Shown piece after piece: positions 53,777-62,493 of a stretch of 64,000 nucleotides of DNA (positions are counted from its first letter, which is position 1; every line of letters begins with the position of its first letter). Below the pieces are notes generated by a model, which searched no databases, was not told the origin of the DNA, and saw nothing but the letters and a program-made list of their open reading frames with translations. The stretch is from Parabacteroides timonensis (GTDB lineage Bacteria > Bacteroidota > Bacteroidia > Bacteroidales > Tannerellaceae). A program made the position numbers and the translations under genes. The DNA lies in NCBI RefSeq assembly GCF_900128505.1, contig NZ_LT669941.1, positions 483,526 through 547,525 of the forward strand, written 5' to 3'.

Positions 53777-55732
53777 ATGATAAAGATTACATTTCCGGAT
53801 AATTCCGTAAGAGAGTATGCCGAAGGAACTACTGCAATGCAGATTGCAGAAAGTATCAGTTCCCGTTTGGCTCAGGAAGTTTTGGCCGCAAGTGTGAATG
53901 GAGAAACATGGGATTTGACTCGCCCTATTATGCAGGATTCGACAGTGAATCTGTTAAAATGGGATGACGAAGAAGGTAAACATGCATTCTGGCACTCAAG
54001 TGCCCACCTGATGGCAGAAGCCCTGCAGGAACTTTATCCTGGCATCAAATTCGGTATCGGTCCGGCTATCGAGAATGGATTCTACTACGATGTGGATCCG
54101 GGTGAAGCTACAATTAAAGAAGGCGATTTTGCAGCTATTGAAGCAAAAATGCTTGAACTGGTAGCCAGAAAAGAAGAAATCAAACGTCAGGACATTACCA
54201 AGGCAGATGCCATGAAAATGTTCGGTGACAGAGGTGAAGAATATAAAACTGAGTTGATCAGTGAATTGGAAGATGGCAAGATTACCACCTATACACAAGG
54301 CTCTTTTACCGACCTGTGTCGTGGTCCGCATTTGCCTAACACTTCTTACCTGAAAGCTGTTAAGATTCTGAGTGTAGCTGGTGCTTACTGGCGTGGTGAT
54401 GAAAAACGTAAACAGCTGGTACGTCTGTATGGTATCACTTTCCCGAAAAAGAAAATGTTGGATGAATATCTGGCATTATTGGAAGAAGCGAAGAAACGTG
54501 ACCACCGTAAAATCGGTAAGGAACTGGAATTGTTTACATTCTCTACTGCAGTAGGAGCAGGTTTACCTTTGTGGTTACCTCGCGGTACTCAGTTGCGTTT
54601 GAAACTGGAAGATTTCCTGAAACGCATTCAGAAGAAATACGGTTACCAGCAAGTGATGACTCCGCATATTGGAGCCAAGCAGTTGTATGTAACATCAGGT
54701 CACTATGCAAAATACGGTAAGGATTCATTCCAGCCGATCCATACTCCGCAGGAAGGTGAAGAGTTCCTGTTGAAACCGATGAACTGTCCTCACCACTGTG
54801 AGATTTTCAAATCGTTCCCACGTTCATACAAAGATCTGCCTCTTCGTTTTGCAGAGTTCGGTACCGTATACCGTTATGAACAAAGTGGCGAGTTGCACGG
54901 TTTGACAAGGGTGCGTGGATTTACCCAGGACGATGCTCACTTGTTCTGCCGTCCGGATCAGTTGAAGGATGAATTCCTGAAAGTAATGGATATTATCTTT
55001 ATTATCTTTAAGGCTCTTGATTTTGAAAACTTCGAAGCACAGATCTCTTTACGTGATAAAGTAAACAGAGATAAATATATCGGCTCGGAAGATAATTGGG
55101 AAAAGGCTGAAACCGCTATCATCGAAGCTTGTCAGGAAAAAGGCCTGAAAGCGAAGATCGAATATGGTGAAGCTGCATTCTATGGTCCGAAGCTCGACTT
55201 TATGGTGAAAGATGCTATCGGCCGTCGTTGGCAGCTGGGAACAATCCAGGTGGACTATAATCTACCGGAACGTTTCGAACTGGAATATACCGGAGAAGAT
55301 AATAAAAAGCATCGTCCCGTAATGATTCACCGTGCACCGTTCGGATCTATGGAACGTTTTGTTGCCGTATTGATCGAACATACCGGCGGTAAGTTCCCGT
55401 TGTGGTTGACTCCGGATCAGGTATGTATCATGCCTATCAGCGAAAAGTTCAATGATTATGCATGGGATATTGCCCGTCAATTGGAAGAACAGGATATCCG
55501 TGTATTGGTAGATGATAGAAATGAAAAAATTGGCCGTAAAATTCGTGATAACGAATTGAAACGTATTCCTTATATGCTCATTGTCGGAGAAAAAGAAGCA
55601 GAAAATAATGAAGTTTCTGTAAGAAAACAAGGTGAAGGTGATAAAGGTTCGATGAAAATTGCTACCTTTGCAGCGCTTTTGAACGATGAAGTAGAGGACA
55701 TGATGAATCGTTGGCAGAAAAATAATAAGTAA
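53777..55732 (+). CDS. thrS: Threonyl-tRNA synthetase
   Basis: A 651-residue class II synthetase with a TGS domain (1-65), an editing domain (about 70-230, including HSSAHLMAEAL and the second-site Cys in TDLCRGPHLP), a catalytic core with MNCPHHCEIF, RFAEFGTVYRYE and TQDDAHLFC (zinc Cys and His ligands), MIHRAPFGSMERF, and an anticodon-binding domain. The length is normal. It heads the thrS-infC-rpmI-rplT cluster. Confidence 0.98.
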   Translation: MIKITFPDNSVREYAEGTTAMQIAESISSRLAQEVLAASVNGETWDLTRPIMQDSTVNLLKWDDEEGKHAFWHSSAHLMAEALQELYPGIKFGIGPAIENGFYYDVDPGEATIKEGDFAAIEAKMLELVARKEEIKRQDITKADAMKMFGDRGEEYKTELISELEDGKITTYTQGSFTDLCRGPHLPNTSYLKAVKILSVAGAYWRGDEKRKQLVRLYGITFPKKKMLDEYLALLEEAKKRDHRKIGKELELFTFSTAVGAGLPLWLPRGTQLRLKLEDFLKRIQKKYGYQQVMTPHIGAKQLYVTSGHYAKYGKDSFQPIHTPQEGEEFLLKPMNCPHHCEIFKSFPRSYKDLPLRFAEFGTVYRYEQSGELHGLTRVRGFTQDDAHLFCRPDQLKDEFLKVMDIIFIIFKALDFENFEAQISLRDKVNRDKYIGSEDNWEKAETAIIEACQEKGLKAKIEYGEAAFYGPKLDFMVKDAIGRRWQLGTIQVDYNLPERFELEYTGEDNKKHRPVMIHRAPFGSMERFVAVLIEHTGGKFPLWLTPDQVCIMPISEKFNDYAWDIARQLEEQDIRVLVDDRNEKIGRKIRDNELKRIPYMLIVGEKEAENNEVSVRKQGEGDKGSMKIATFAALLNDEVEDMMNRWQKNNK

Positions 55733-55765
55733 ATAACTAATAACGAGGAGAATAAATCTTTTTGA

Positions 55766-56407
55766 ATGAAGAATGACAATCTGAAAGAACAGTACAGAAT
55801 CAACGAACGTATTCGTGTTCGTGAAGTTCGTTTAGTAGGTGACAATGTAGAACCGGGTGTGTACCCGATCTCTCAGGCATTAAAAATTGCCGAAGATCTG
55901 GGACTTGATCTGGTAGAAATTTCACCCAATGCTGCGCCCCCCGTTTGTAGAGTAACCGATTACCAGAAATTCCTCTATCAGCAGAAAAAAAGACAGAAAG
56001 AGCAGAAAGCCAAGTCAGTTAAGGTTGTAGTGAAGGAGATTCGTTTCGGACCTCAGACTGACGATCATGATTATAACTTTAAGTTGAAGCATGCCAAAGG
56101 ATTTCTGGAAGAAGGAGCAAAGGTTAAAGCGTATGTGTTCTTTAAAGGACGTTCCATTCTTTTCAAAGAGCAGGGAGAAGTATTATTACTTCGTTTTGCC
56201 AATGATCTGGAAGAGTTTGGTAAGGTTGAGCAATTACCGGTATTGGAAGGGAAGCGTATGATTATCATGCTGACACCTAAAAAGGCCGGAGCTCCGGCAG
56301 CTGCACCGAAACCGGCAAATGCAGCAGGACCTGCAAAACCTGTGGTGAAGAAAGTTATAACTCTGAAGCCTAAGACTGAGTCTGAGGCTAACGAAAATAA
56401 AGAATAA
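55766..56407 (+). CDS. infC: Translation initiation factor IF-3
   Basis: A 213-residue factor with N-domain (RINERIRVREVRLVGDN, then DLGLDLVEISPNAAPPVCRV) and C-domain (KEIRFGPQTDDHDYNFKLKHA). A C-terminal extension of about 40 residues, rich in Ala, Pro and Lys (from about 173), exceeds the E. coli protein (180) and is common in Bacteroidota. The start is ATG here, not the rare codon known from E. coli infC. A small CACCC/GGGTG hairpin (about 56414-56431) lies between this and rpmI. Confidence 0.97.
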   Translation: MKNDNLKEQYRINERIRVREVRLVGDNVEPGVYPISQALKIAEDLGLDLVEISPNAAPPVCRVTDYQKFLYQQKKRQKEQKAKSVKVVVKEIRFGPQTDDHDYNFKLKHAKGFLEEGAKVKAYVFFKGRSILFKEQGEVLLLRFANDLEEFGKVEQLPVLEGKRMIIMLTPKKAGAPAAAPKPANAAGPAKPVVKKVITLKPKTESEANENKE

Positions 56408-56461
56408 GAAAAACCACCCGTTAGAGGGTGTCAAGTTTAATAATTAAAACAAAATTGGAAA

Positions 56462-56659
56462 ATGCCTAAGATGAAGACTAATTCCGGTGCCAAAAAGAGG
56501 TTCGCCCTTACCGGAACAGGAAAGATCAAAAGAAAACACGCTTTTAAAAGTCATATTTTGACTAAGAAGACTAAAAAAGCTAAGAGAAACCTTACTCACA
56601 CAGGCCTTGTTGCTTCTGTTGATGTAAACAGTGTTAAGCTAATGCTTGGCATGAAGTAA
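56462..56659 (+). CDS. rpmI: Ribosomal protein L35
   Basis: A 65-residue basic protein starting PKMKTNSGAKKRFALTGTGKIKRKHAFKS (given as the usual L35 beginning), ending in a GMK tail. It is in the conserved infC-rpmI-rplT order and cytoplasmic on the large subunit. Confidence 0.98.
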   Translation: MPKMKTNSGAKKRFALTGTGKIKRKHAFKSHILTKKTKKAKRNLTHTGLVASVDVNSVKLMLGMK

Positions 56660-56768
56660 TCTTCTTAAATTAAGCGAGTTTTACAAAGATTTTTATTAAC
56701 CGAATGTTTTTAGCAAGTAAGATCATCAAAAATTAAGATGGCGCTAACATTCAAAACAGATTAGAATT

Positions 56769-57113
56769 ATGCCTAGATCAGTAAATCATGTTGCTTCAAG
56801 AGCAAAAAGAAAACGGATTTTAAAACTTACCAGAGGTTATTATGGTGCACGTAAGAATGTGTGGACCGTAGCTAAGAATACTTGGGAAAAAGGTTTGACT
56901 TATGCTTTCCGTGACCGTCGTAACAAGAAACGTAACTTCCGCGCATTGTGGATTCAGCGTATCAACGCAGCTGCACGTTTGGAAGGAATGTCTTACTCTC
57001 GTTTGATGGGAGCTTTACACGCTGCAGGTATTGAAATCAACCGTAAAGTGTTGGCCGACCTGGCTGTAAACCATCCGGAAGCTTTCAAAGCAATCGTTGC
57101 TAAAGTAAAGTAA
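56769..57113 (+). CDS. rplT: Ribosomal protein L20
   Basis: A 114-residue basic protein with the typical RSVNHVASRAKRKRILKL start and YAFRDRRNKKRNFRALWIQRINAA centre. It binds 23S rRNA early in assembly and in some bacteria represses its own operon. It ends the cluster before a terminator, and a 6S-like RNA follows. Confidence 0.98.
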   Translation: MPRSVNHVASRAKRKRILKLTRGYYGARKNVWTVAKNTWEKGLTYAFRDRRNKKRNFRALWIQRINAAARLEGMSYSRLMGALHAAGIEINRKVLADLAVNHPEAFKAIVAKVK

Positions 57114-57139
57114 TTGATATATCATAATGTCAATAGGAG

Positions 57140-57168
57140 AAGAGTCCTCATTTGGGGACTCTTTTTTT
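57140..57168 (+). terminator. Intrinsic terminator after rplT
   Basis: AAGAGTCC (57140-57147) and GGACTCTT (57156-57163) form a perfect stem with an eight-base loop and a T-run. It ends the thrS-infC-rpmI-rplT transcript. Confidence 0.88.
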
Positions 57169-57253
57169 GTTTACTTTTTACAATTCATACGTTCTGAAAC
57201 ACTGTAAGTTCACTTTTTTATTTAATATTTAAGGGGAAAAACTCTACATTTTG

Positions 57254-57285
57254 TTTGGAAAAGTCAAAGCCTTTACTTATCTTTG
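57254..57285 (+). promoter_or_regulatory. Promoter of the 6S-like RNA
   Basis: TTTG (57254-57257), 20 nt, TATCTTTG (57278-57285): one of the best Bacteroidota promoters in the window. The predicted start is near 57292. No coding start follows at a useful distance. Confidence 0.82.
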
Positions 57286-57291
57286 TAATAA

Positions 57292-57521
57292 GAAAAATGA
57301 GTTAGCCGCACTGTTCGATTGGGAAACTCATCAGTTTATTTTAATTCCGAGACACAGCTCTTGTCGCTAATGGCGGGCCGCACCCTTCGGGGATGCATCG
57401 CACAGCGGATTACAAAGGTGGCAAAGCACTCAAATCCTGTCATACGGAGTTTGTTCATATCTAAGGTGCGGCTTTCTTTTCATATAAAGGGAAAATCTCT
57501 TACGGGATTTTCCCTTTTTTC
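57292..57521 (+). ncRNA. Bacteroidales-1-type RNA, probable 6S RNA
   Basis: A transcription unit of about 230 nt, bounded by a strong promoter and a strong terminator, with no convincing protein frame. Near its ends AGCCGCAC (57304-57311) is complementary to GTGCGGCT (57466-57473), so the RNA closes into a long hairpin-like structure. Inside are smaller GC-rich hairpins (for example around 57373-57392). Position downstream of the L20 gene, promoter type and terminator match what is known of the Bacteroidales-1 RNA motif, which has been proposed to be the 6S RNA of this order. Family assignment is from location and architecture and was not checked with a covariance model. Exact ends are estimates. 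Confidence 0.75.
57486..57520 (+). terminator. Intrinsic terminator of the 6S-like RNA
   Basis: AAAGGGAAAATC (57486-57497) and GATTTTCCCTTT (57506-57517) pair perfectly over 12 bp, with a six-T tail. It lies 49 bp before the GH20 start, so GH20 needs its own promoter or read-through. Confidence 0.92.
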
Positions 57522-57568
57522 TTTGTATATTTACCGCACCAAGAATAAATACACAAAAACTGATTATT

Positions 57569-59743
57569 ATGTTACTGCCAAAACAATCGCTCATGACGAT
57601 GACAGGTGTCGCCGTAGCGTGTTCTTTGTTTCTTTTTGCTTGCTCTCCGAAAGAGACAGTGCAACTGAACGTAATCCCGCTGCCTGCACAGGTCAGCGCA
57701 TCGGGAGGTTTCTTTAAAGCTGATAGTGCTGCAGTCTTCTCTTTTGAAAAACCTGCAAATGTCCATTTTATTGTGGATGAATCATTAGGTGGAAATCCGG
57801 AAGGATATCAACTTACAGTCAATGAAAAGGGTATCGACTTGAAAGCGGCTACCGAAGCGGGCCTGTTCTATGGTGAACAGACACTCCGCCAGTTGTTCTC
57901 ACCGCAGGGTTTTCCTTATGTTACCATACAGGATGAACCCCGTTTCAAGTATCGTGGGATGCACCTGGATGTGTCGCGCCATTTCTTCCCGAAAGAAGAG
58001 GTCTTTAAATTGTTGGATGTAATGTCTTTTTATAAATTGAATAACCTTCACCTTCACCTTACGGATGCCGGTGGCTGGCGTATCCAGATGGATAAATATC
58101 CTAAACTGACAACAGAAACCGCTTTCCGTACAGAATCCGACTGGAGGAAGTGGTGGGATGGAAAAGATCGTAAATACCTGCCGGAAGGAACTCCGGGAGC
58201 TTATGGAGGCTACTATACCAAAGACGATATCCGTGCGATTGTTGCCTATGCCGCCTCCAAACATATTAATATAATACCCGAGATCGAGTTTCCGGGTCAC
58301 TCGGAAGAGGTCCTGTTTGCATATCCGGAATTGAGTTGTTCGGGTATACCTTATAAGAATGGTGATTTCTGTATCGGTAATCCCCAGTCATTTACTTTTA
58401 TGGAGAATGTACTGGATGAAGTGATCGAGCTATTCCCTTCCGAATATATTCATATCGGTGGTGATGAAGCGGGTAAAGGTGCCTGGAAGACCTGCCCGAA
58501 ATGTCAGGCTTTGATGAAAAAGAACGGAATGAAGAGTGTCGACGAACTTCAGAGTTATATGATCCATAAGGCTGAAGATTATCTGATTTCTAAAAATCGT
58601 AAACTGATCGGTTGGGATGAAATCCTTGAAGGCGGTCTGGCTCCTGAGGCAACCGTTATGTCCTGGCGCGGTGAAAGTGGTGGAATTAAATCAGCCCGTA
58701 TGGGACATGATGTAATCATGACGCCTGGTAACTATATGTATTTCGATTTCTATCAGGCAGATCCTAAAACGCAACCGTATGCCATTGGCGGATATACTCC
58801 GATTAAAAAAGTATATAGCTATAACCCGGTTCCGGCGGATTCGCTTACGGCTGAAGAGAGCAAACATATTATGGGAGTTCAAGCCAATACCTGGACGGAA
58901 TATATTCAGGATGAAAAGCATTTGGAATATATGATGTATCCGCGTGCCCTGGCTTTGGCTGAGATAGCCTGGTCACCTCAGGAAAAGCGTGAATGGGAAG
59001 ACTTCAAGCCACGCATGAATGCCCATATCGGAAAATTACAACAAATGGGTATTAATACATTTACCCTTTCTGACGAACTTGAAGTAACGATGAAGGTCGA
59101 CACGGTCAATAGACAGATCGAAGTCTTTCTGGATGCAGAAAAGTATCCGGCTGAAATTCGTTACACAACAGACGGAACTGTTCCGACTGCTTCTTCCATC
59201 CTTTACGATGGTATGATTATGGTAAAAGATTCAGCTTATATCAAAGCGGCTATCTTTAAAAATGGAGAGTTAAAAGGTTCTCCGACCGAAAAGAAAGTCG
59301 ATTATCATCGCGGTATCAACAAACCTATACATTATAATAGTAAGCTATACCCCGGTTATATGGCCGGTGGCATGAATGCCCTGCTTGACGGATACCGTGG
59401 TGGACTAACCTATCTGGACGGTCGTTGGCAAGGCTATCTGAACGATTTGGACTGTGTGATCGATATGGAAGAGACAACCGATATCCATAAAGTTTCAGCC
59501 CGCTTCATGCAACTGATCGGTCCGGGAGTGTATCAACCGGCCAGTGTGGAGCTGCTTACATCTGAAGATGGAACCAATTTCACCTCTCAGGGCATTATTC
59601 CGACAACAGCATCTAACAAAGATCCGGAGCTATCTTTCCAGGAATATACTTTTAATGGTGAATGGAAAGCTCGTTATGTCCGCCTGAAGGCTGTCGAAGC
59701 CAACAATGGATTTATTTTTGTTGACGAGATCGTCGTTTGGTAA
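57569..59743 (+). CDS. GH20 beta-N-acetylhexosaminidase lipoprotein
   Basis: A 724-residue exported hydrolase with lipobox LFAC (Cys 25), an N-terminal GH20b-like domain, the GH20 barrel (about 130-480) with catalytic Asp-Glu in HIGGDEAGKGAW, then a chitobiase-type C-terminal domain and a carbohydrate-binding discoidin-like domain at the end (about 590-724). It removes terminal GlcNAc/GalNAc from glycans, using substrate-assisted catalysis. It is followed 43 bp later by a GH92 gene, so the pair probably trims host N-glycans or mucin-type glycans. Confidence 0.95.
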   Translation: MLLPKQSLMTMTGVAVACSLFLFACSPKETVQLNVIPLPAQVSASGGFFKADSAAVFSFEKPANVHFIVDESLGGNPEGYQLTVNEKGIDLKAATEAGLFYGEQTLRQLFSPQGFPYVTIQDEPRFKYRGMHLDVSRHFFPKEEVFKLLDVMSFYKLNNLHLHLTDAGGWRIQMDKYPKLTTETAFRTESDWRKWWDGKDRKYLPEGTPGAYGGYYTKDDIRAIVAYAASKHINIIPEIEFPGHSEEVLFAYPELSCSGIPYKNGDFCIGNPQSFTFMENVLDEVIELFPSEYIHIGGDEAGKGAWKTCPKCQALMKKNGMKSVDELQSYMIHKAEDYLISKNRKLIGWDEILEGGLAPEATVMSWRGESGGIKSARMGHDVIMTPGNYMYFDFYQADPKTQPYAIGGYTPIKKVYSYNPVPADSLTAEESKHIMGVQANTWTEYIQDEKHLEYMMYPRALALAEIAWSPQEKREWEDFKPRMNAHIGKLQQMGINTFTLSDELEVTMKVDTVNRQIEVFLDAEKYPAEIRYTTDGTVPTASSILYDGMIMVKDSAYIKAAIFKNGELKGSPTEKKVDYHRGINKPIHYNSKLYPGYMAGGMNALLDGYRGGLTYLDGRWQGYLNDLDCVIDMEETTDIHKVSARFMQLIGPGVYQPASVELLTSEDGTNFTSQGIIPTTASNKDPELSFQEYTFNGEWKARYVRLKAVEANNGFIFVDEIVVW

Positions 59744-59786
59744 ATCAATACGCATATATTTAAATTATTAACTAAATAAATCAAGA

Positions 59787-62030
59787 ATGAAGAAGCAAGT
59801 AATGAGCCTCCTATTGTGTGGAAGCCTGATGGCAGCAGCACAACAGCCGGTAGATTATGTAAACCCCTTTATCGGGACCAGCAACTACGGGACAACCAAT
59901 CCCGGAGCCATCTGTCCCCAGGGTATGATGAGTGTCACTCCATTCAATGTGATGGGGTCGGAGAGTAACCGCTTCGATAAAGATAGCCAGTGGTGGTCGA
60001 CTCCCTACTCATCCGACAACGATTTCTTTACAGGTTTTGCTCATGTAAACCTGAGTGGAGTCGGTTGCCCTGAACTGGGGAGTCTTTTACTGATGCCTAC
60101 AGCCGGCGAACTGAATGTAGACTATAAGCAATACGGTAGTAAGTACAAAGACGAAACCGCCCATCCGGGATACTATGGTAACGTCCTGACCAAATACAAT
60201 ATTAAAGCTGAAGCAACTGCCAGTATGCGTACAGGCCTGAGTCGTTTCACTTTCCCGAAAGGGCAAGGCAACATTCTCCTGAACCTGGGTGAAGGACTTA
60301 CAAACGAAACCGGAGCAACTGTCCGTATGGTCAGTGATACGGAGATCGAAGGAAGCAAACTGCTGGGAACATTCTGTTATAACCCCCAGGCTGTTTTCCC
60401 TATCTATTTCGTTATGAAGGTGAGTAAAGCTCCCAAACAAGTAGGTTACTGGAAAAAACAGCGTGAAATGAAGGGGGTAGAGGCCGAATGGGATATCTAT
60501 TCAGGCAAGTATAAACTCTATACCAAATACGACCGTGAAATGAGCGGTGACGATATCGGTGTATGGTTCACCTATGACACAGAGGAAAACGAAGCTATCG
60601 AAGTAAAGATGGGTGTCTCTTTCGTCAGTATAGAAAATGCCCGTTTGAATATGAATACGGAGCAACCCGATTTTAATTTCGACAAGGTAAGAAATGCCGC
60701 AAGCACTATGTGGAACAACGACCTGTCTCGCGTTAAAGTAGAAGGAGGCTCTAAAGATGATAAGACGATTTTCTATACAGCACTCTATCACCTGTTGATC
60801 CATCCGAATATTATCCAGGATGTAAACGGTGAATATCCGATGATGGAAAGCCTGAAGGTCGGTCATACAACTGGCAACCGCTACACTGTATTCTCTTTGT
60901 GGGATACGTATCGCAATGTTAGTACCTTGATGACTTTACTTTTCCCCGAACGTCAGTTGGATATTATTCGTACCATGATCGATATGTATAAGGAAAGCGG
61001 TTGGCTGCCTAAATGGGAGCTCTATGGACGTGAGACTCTGACTATGGAAGGCGATCCTTCTATACCTTATATAGTAGATGCCTGGATGCGTGGTTTACGT
61101 GACTTCGATGTAGAAACAGCTTACGAAGCGATGCGTAAGGGAGCTACTACTCCCGGCGAGTTCAACCTGCTTCGTCCGGACAATAATGATTATATGAGTA
61201 AAGGATATGTTCCTCTTCGTGAACAGTACGATAACTCTGTTTCACACGCTCTGGAATATTATATCGCCGACTGGAACCTATCCCAGTTTGCTAAGGCATT
61301 AGGCAAGAAAGAAGATGCTAAATTGTTCCATGACCGTTCAATGGGTTATAAACACTATTACAGTAAGGAGTTCGGAACACTTCGTCCGATCCTGCCTGAC
61401 GGAACATTCTATTCACCTTTCGACCCGAAACAAGGTGAAAACTTCGAACCTAATCCCGGTTTCCATGAAGGAAGTGCCTGGAACTATACATTCTATGTTC
61501 CTCACGATATCCCCGGTTTGGTTAAGTTGATGGGAGGGCAGAAGAAATTTGTCGATAAGCTACAAATGGTATTTGATGAAGGTCACTACGATATGGCTAA
61601 TGAACCGGATATTGCCTATCCGTATCTGTTCAGCTATTTCAAAGGCGAAGCTTGGCGTACACAGAAACTTGTTCGTGAATTGTTGAATAAGTATTACCAT
61701 AATGCACCGAACGGTCTCCCCGGTAATGATGATACCGGAACAATGTCGACCTGGGCTGTATTCTCTATGATGGGATTTTATCCTGCCTGTCCGGGAGATA
61801 TGGATTATGTGCTTACTTCACCAACCTTCAATAAAGTTACTATCGACTTGGATAAGAAATTCTATCCGAAGGGAGAGTTGGTAATCGAATCCATGCATCA
61901 GACTCCGGAGGATATCTATATAAAGGAAGTGACGGCCGGAGGAAAGAAGTTGAAAGGTTATACCATTTCTCAGGAAGAACTGATAAACGCCGGTACACTT
62001 AAATTTATTTTGGAAGATACACATAAGTAA
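59787..62030 (+). CDS. GH92 alpha-mannosidase
   Basis: A 747-residue exported enzyme with a signal peptide (1-19) and the GH92 start YVNPFIGTSNYGTTNPGA. Calcium-dependent inverting alpha-mannosidase features are EGSAWNYTFYVPHD and GNDDTGTMSTWAVFSMMGFYPACPG. GH92 enzymes cut alpha-1,2 or 1,3/1,4/1,6 mannosides; linkage cannot be told from the sequence. It forms an operon with GH20 upstream, in keeping with N-glycan breakdown, and ends at a terminator. Confidence 0.95.
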   Translation: MKKQVMSLLLCGSLMAAAQQPVDYVNPFIGTSNYGTTNPGAICPQGMMSVTPFNVMGSESNRFDKDSQWWSTPYSSDNDFFTGFAHVNLSGVGCPELGSLLLMPTAGELNVDYKQYGSKYKDETAHPGYYGNVLTKYNIKAEATASMRTGLSRFTFPKGQGNILLNLGEGLTNETGATVRMVSDTEIEGSKLLGTFCYNPQAVFPIYFVMKVSKAPKQVGYWKKQREMKGVEAEWDIYSGKYKLYTKYDREMSGDDIGVWFTYDTEENEAIEVKMGVSFVSIENARLNMNTEQPDFNFDKVRNAASTMWNNDLSRVKVEGGSKDDKTIFYTALYHLLIHPNIIQDVNGEYPMMESLKVGHTTGNRYTVFSLWDTYRNVSTLMTLLFPERQLDIIRTMIDMYKESGWLPKWELYGRETLTMEGDPSIPYIVDAWMRGLRDFDVETAYEAMRKGATTPGEFNLLRPDNNDYMSKGYVPLREQYDNSVSHALEYYIADWNLSQFAKALGKKEDAKLFHDRSMGYKHYYSKEFGTLRPILPDGTFYSPFDPKQGENFEPNPGFHEGSAWNYTFYVPHDIPGLVKLMGGQKKFVDKLQMVFDEGHYDMANEPDIAYPYLFSYFKGEAWRTQKLVRELLNKYYHNAPNGLPGNDDTGTMSTWAVFSMMGFYPACPGDMDYVLTSPTFNKVTIDLDKKFYPKGELVIESMHQTPEDIYIKEVTAGGKKLKGYTISQEELINAGTLKFILEDTHK

Positions 62031-62052
62031 AAGAAAGAGATTTTTAATAAGA

Positions 62053-62087
62053 AAACCCTGGGAAGTTATAATACTTCTCAGGGTTTT
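62053..62087 (+). terminator. Intrinsic terminator after GH92
   Basis: AAACCCTG, then GAAGT, pairs with ACTTC, then CAGGGTTT, with one G-T pair, a TATAAT loop and a T-run. It ends the GH20-GH92 unit. Confidence 0.88.
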
Positions 62088-62181
62088 TTATGTTCAAAAA
62101 AGACTATGTTATGTATAAATATAGGAGATTGAAGTGTTTCAGAATGTAAATTAAGCAAAACTTTGAAAAGCTCTAAAAATC

Positions 62182-62221
62182 AAAATGACTAGAAAAAACG
62201 ATCGTTTTTTCTAGTCATTTT
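62182..62221. repeat. 40-bp perfect palindrome, left copy
   Basis: A perfectly self-complementary 40-mer. Half-site: AAAATGACTAG, six A, CGA, then the mirror image. The centre is AACGATCGTT flanked by A- and T-tracts, as in Hin/hix recombination sites. It shares TGACTA and the CGATCG core with the 44-bp copy 175 bp to the right. The extra T at the right end could also make it a terminator. Confidence 0.92.
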
Positions 62222-62231
62222 TTTTGTGCTG

Positions 62232-62262
62232 CAAATGTAAGTGATATTTGTTGAAAAACAAA
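62232..62262 (-). promoter_or_regulatory. Promoter pointing away from the capsule gene
   Basis: On the minus strand, TTTG (62259-62262), 19 nt, TACATTTG (62232-62239) match the Bacteroidota consensus. The start would be near 62226, at the edge of the left palindrome. The only gene in that direction is GH92, on the opposite strand. Inverting the segment between the palindromes would turn it toward the gene at 62494. Confidence 0.75.
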
Positions 62263-62356
62263 GAGTTTCGAGAAGTTTATCTGTTTGTTTTCCAATGTTT
62301 TAATTTGATTTTTTCAAAATACCGCATCAATCATGGGTTAACAAAAATTTGCCAAG

Positions 62357-62400
62357 CTGGAGTGACTAAAAAAAACGATCGTTTTTTTTAGTCACTCCAG
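62357..62400. repeat. 44-bp perfect palindrome, right copy
   Basis: A perfectly self-complementary 44-mer. Half-site: CTGGAGTGACTA, eight A in total after CT, then CGA and the mirror image. It shares the core TGACTA..A-tract..CGATCG..T-tract..TAGTCA with the 40-bp copy. It lies 94 bp before the CapD-like gene. Confidence 0.92.
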
Positions 62401-62493
62401 TTGCCTTTAACTATAAGAACATCAGTAGTTTATGTAAGTTAGCCGTTTGGGACTGACGAACCTTTTTACATAATATCCCTAATTTATAACTTA

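Noticed and set aside
57420..57450. tRNA-like T-arm (CAAATCC) in the 57.4-kb spacer
   Set aside because: No acceptor stem, D-arm or anticodon arm can be built around it. It is better explained as part of the 6S-like RNA.
57319..57717. Open frame of 132 codons overlapping the 6S-like RNA and the GH20 start
   Set aside because: It runs through the RNA, its terminator and the signal peptide of GH20 in another frame. Composition is not protein-like.
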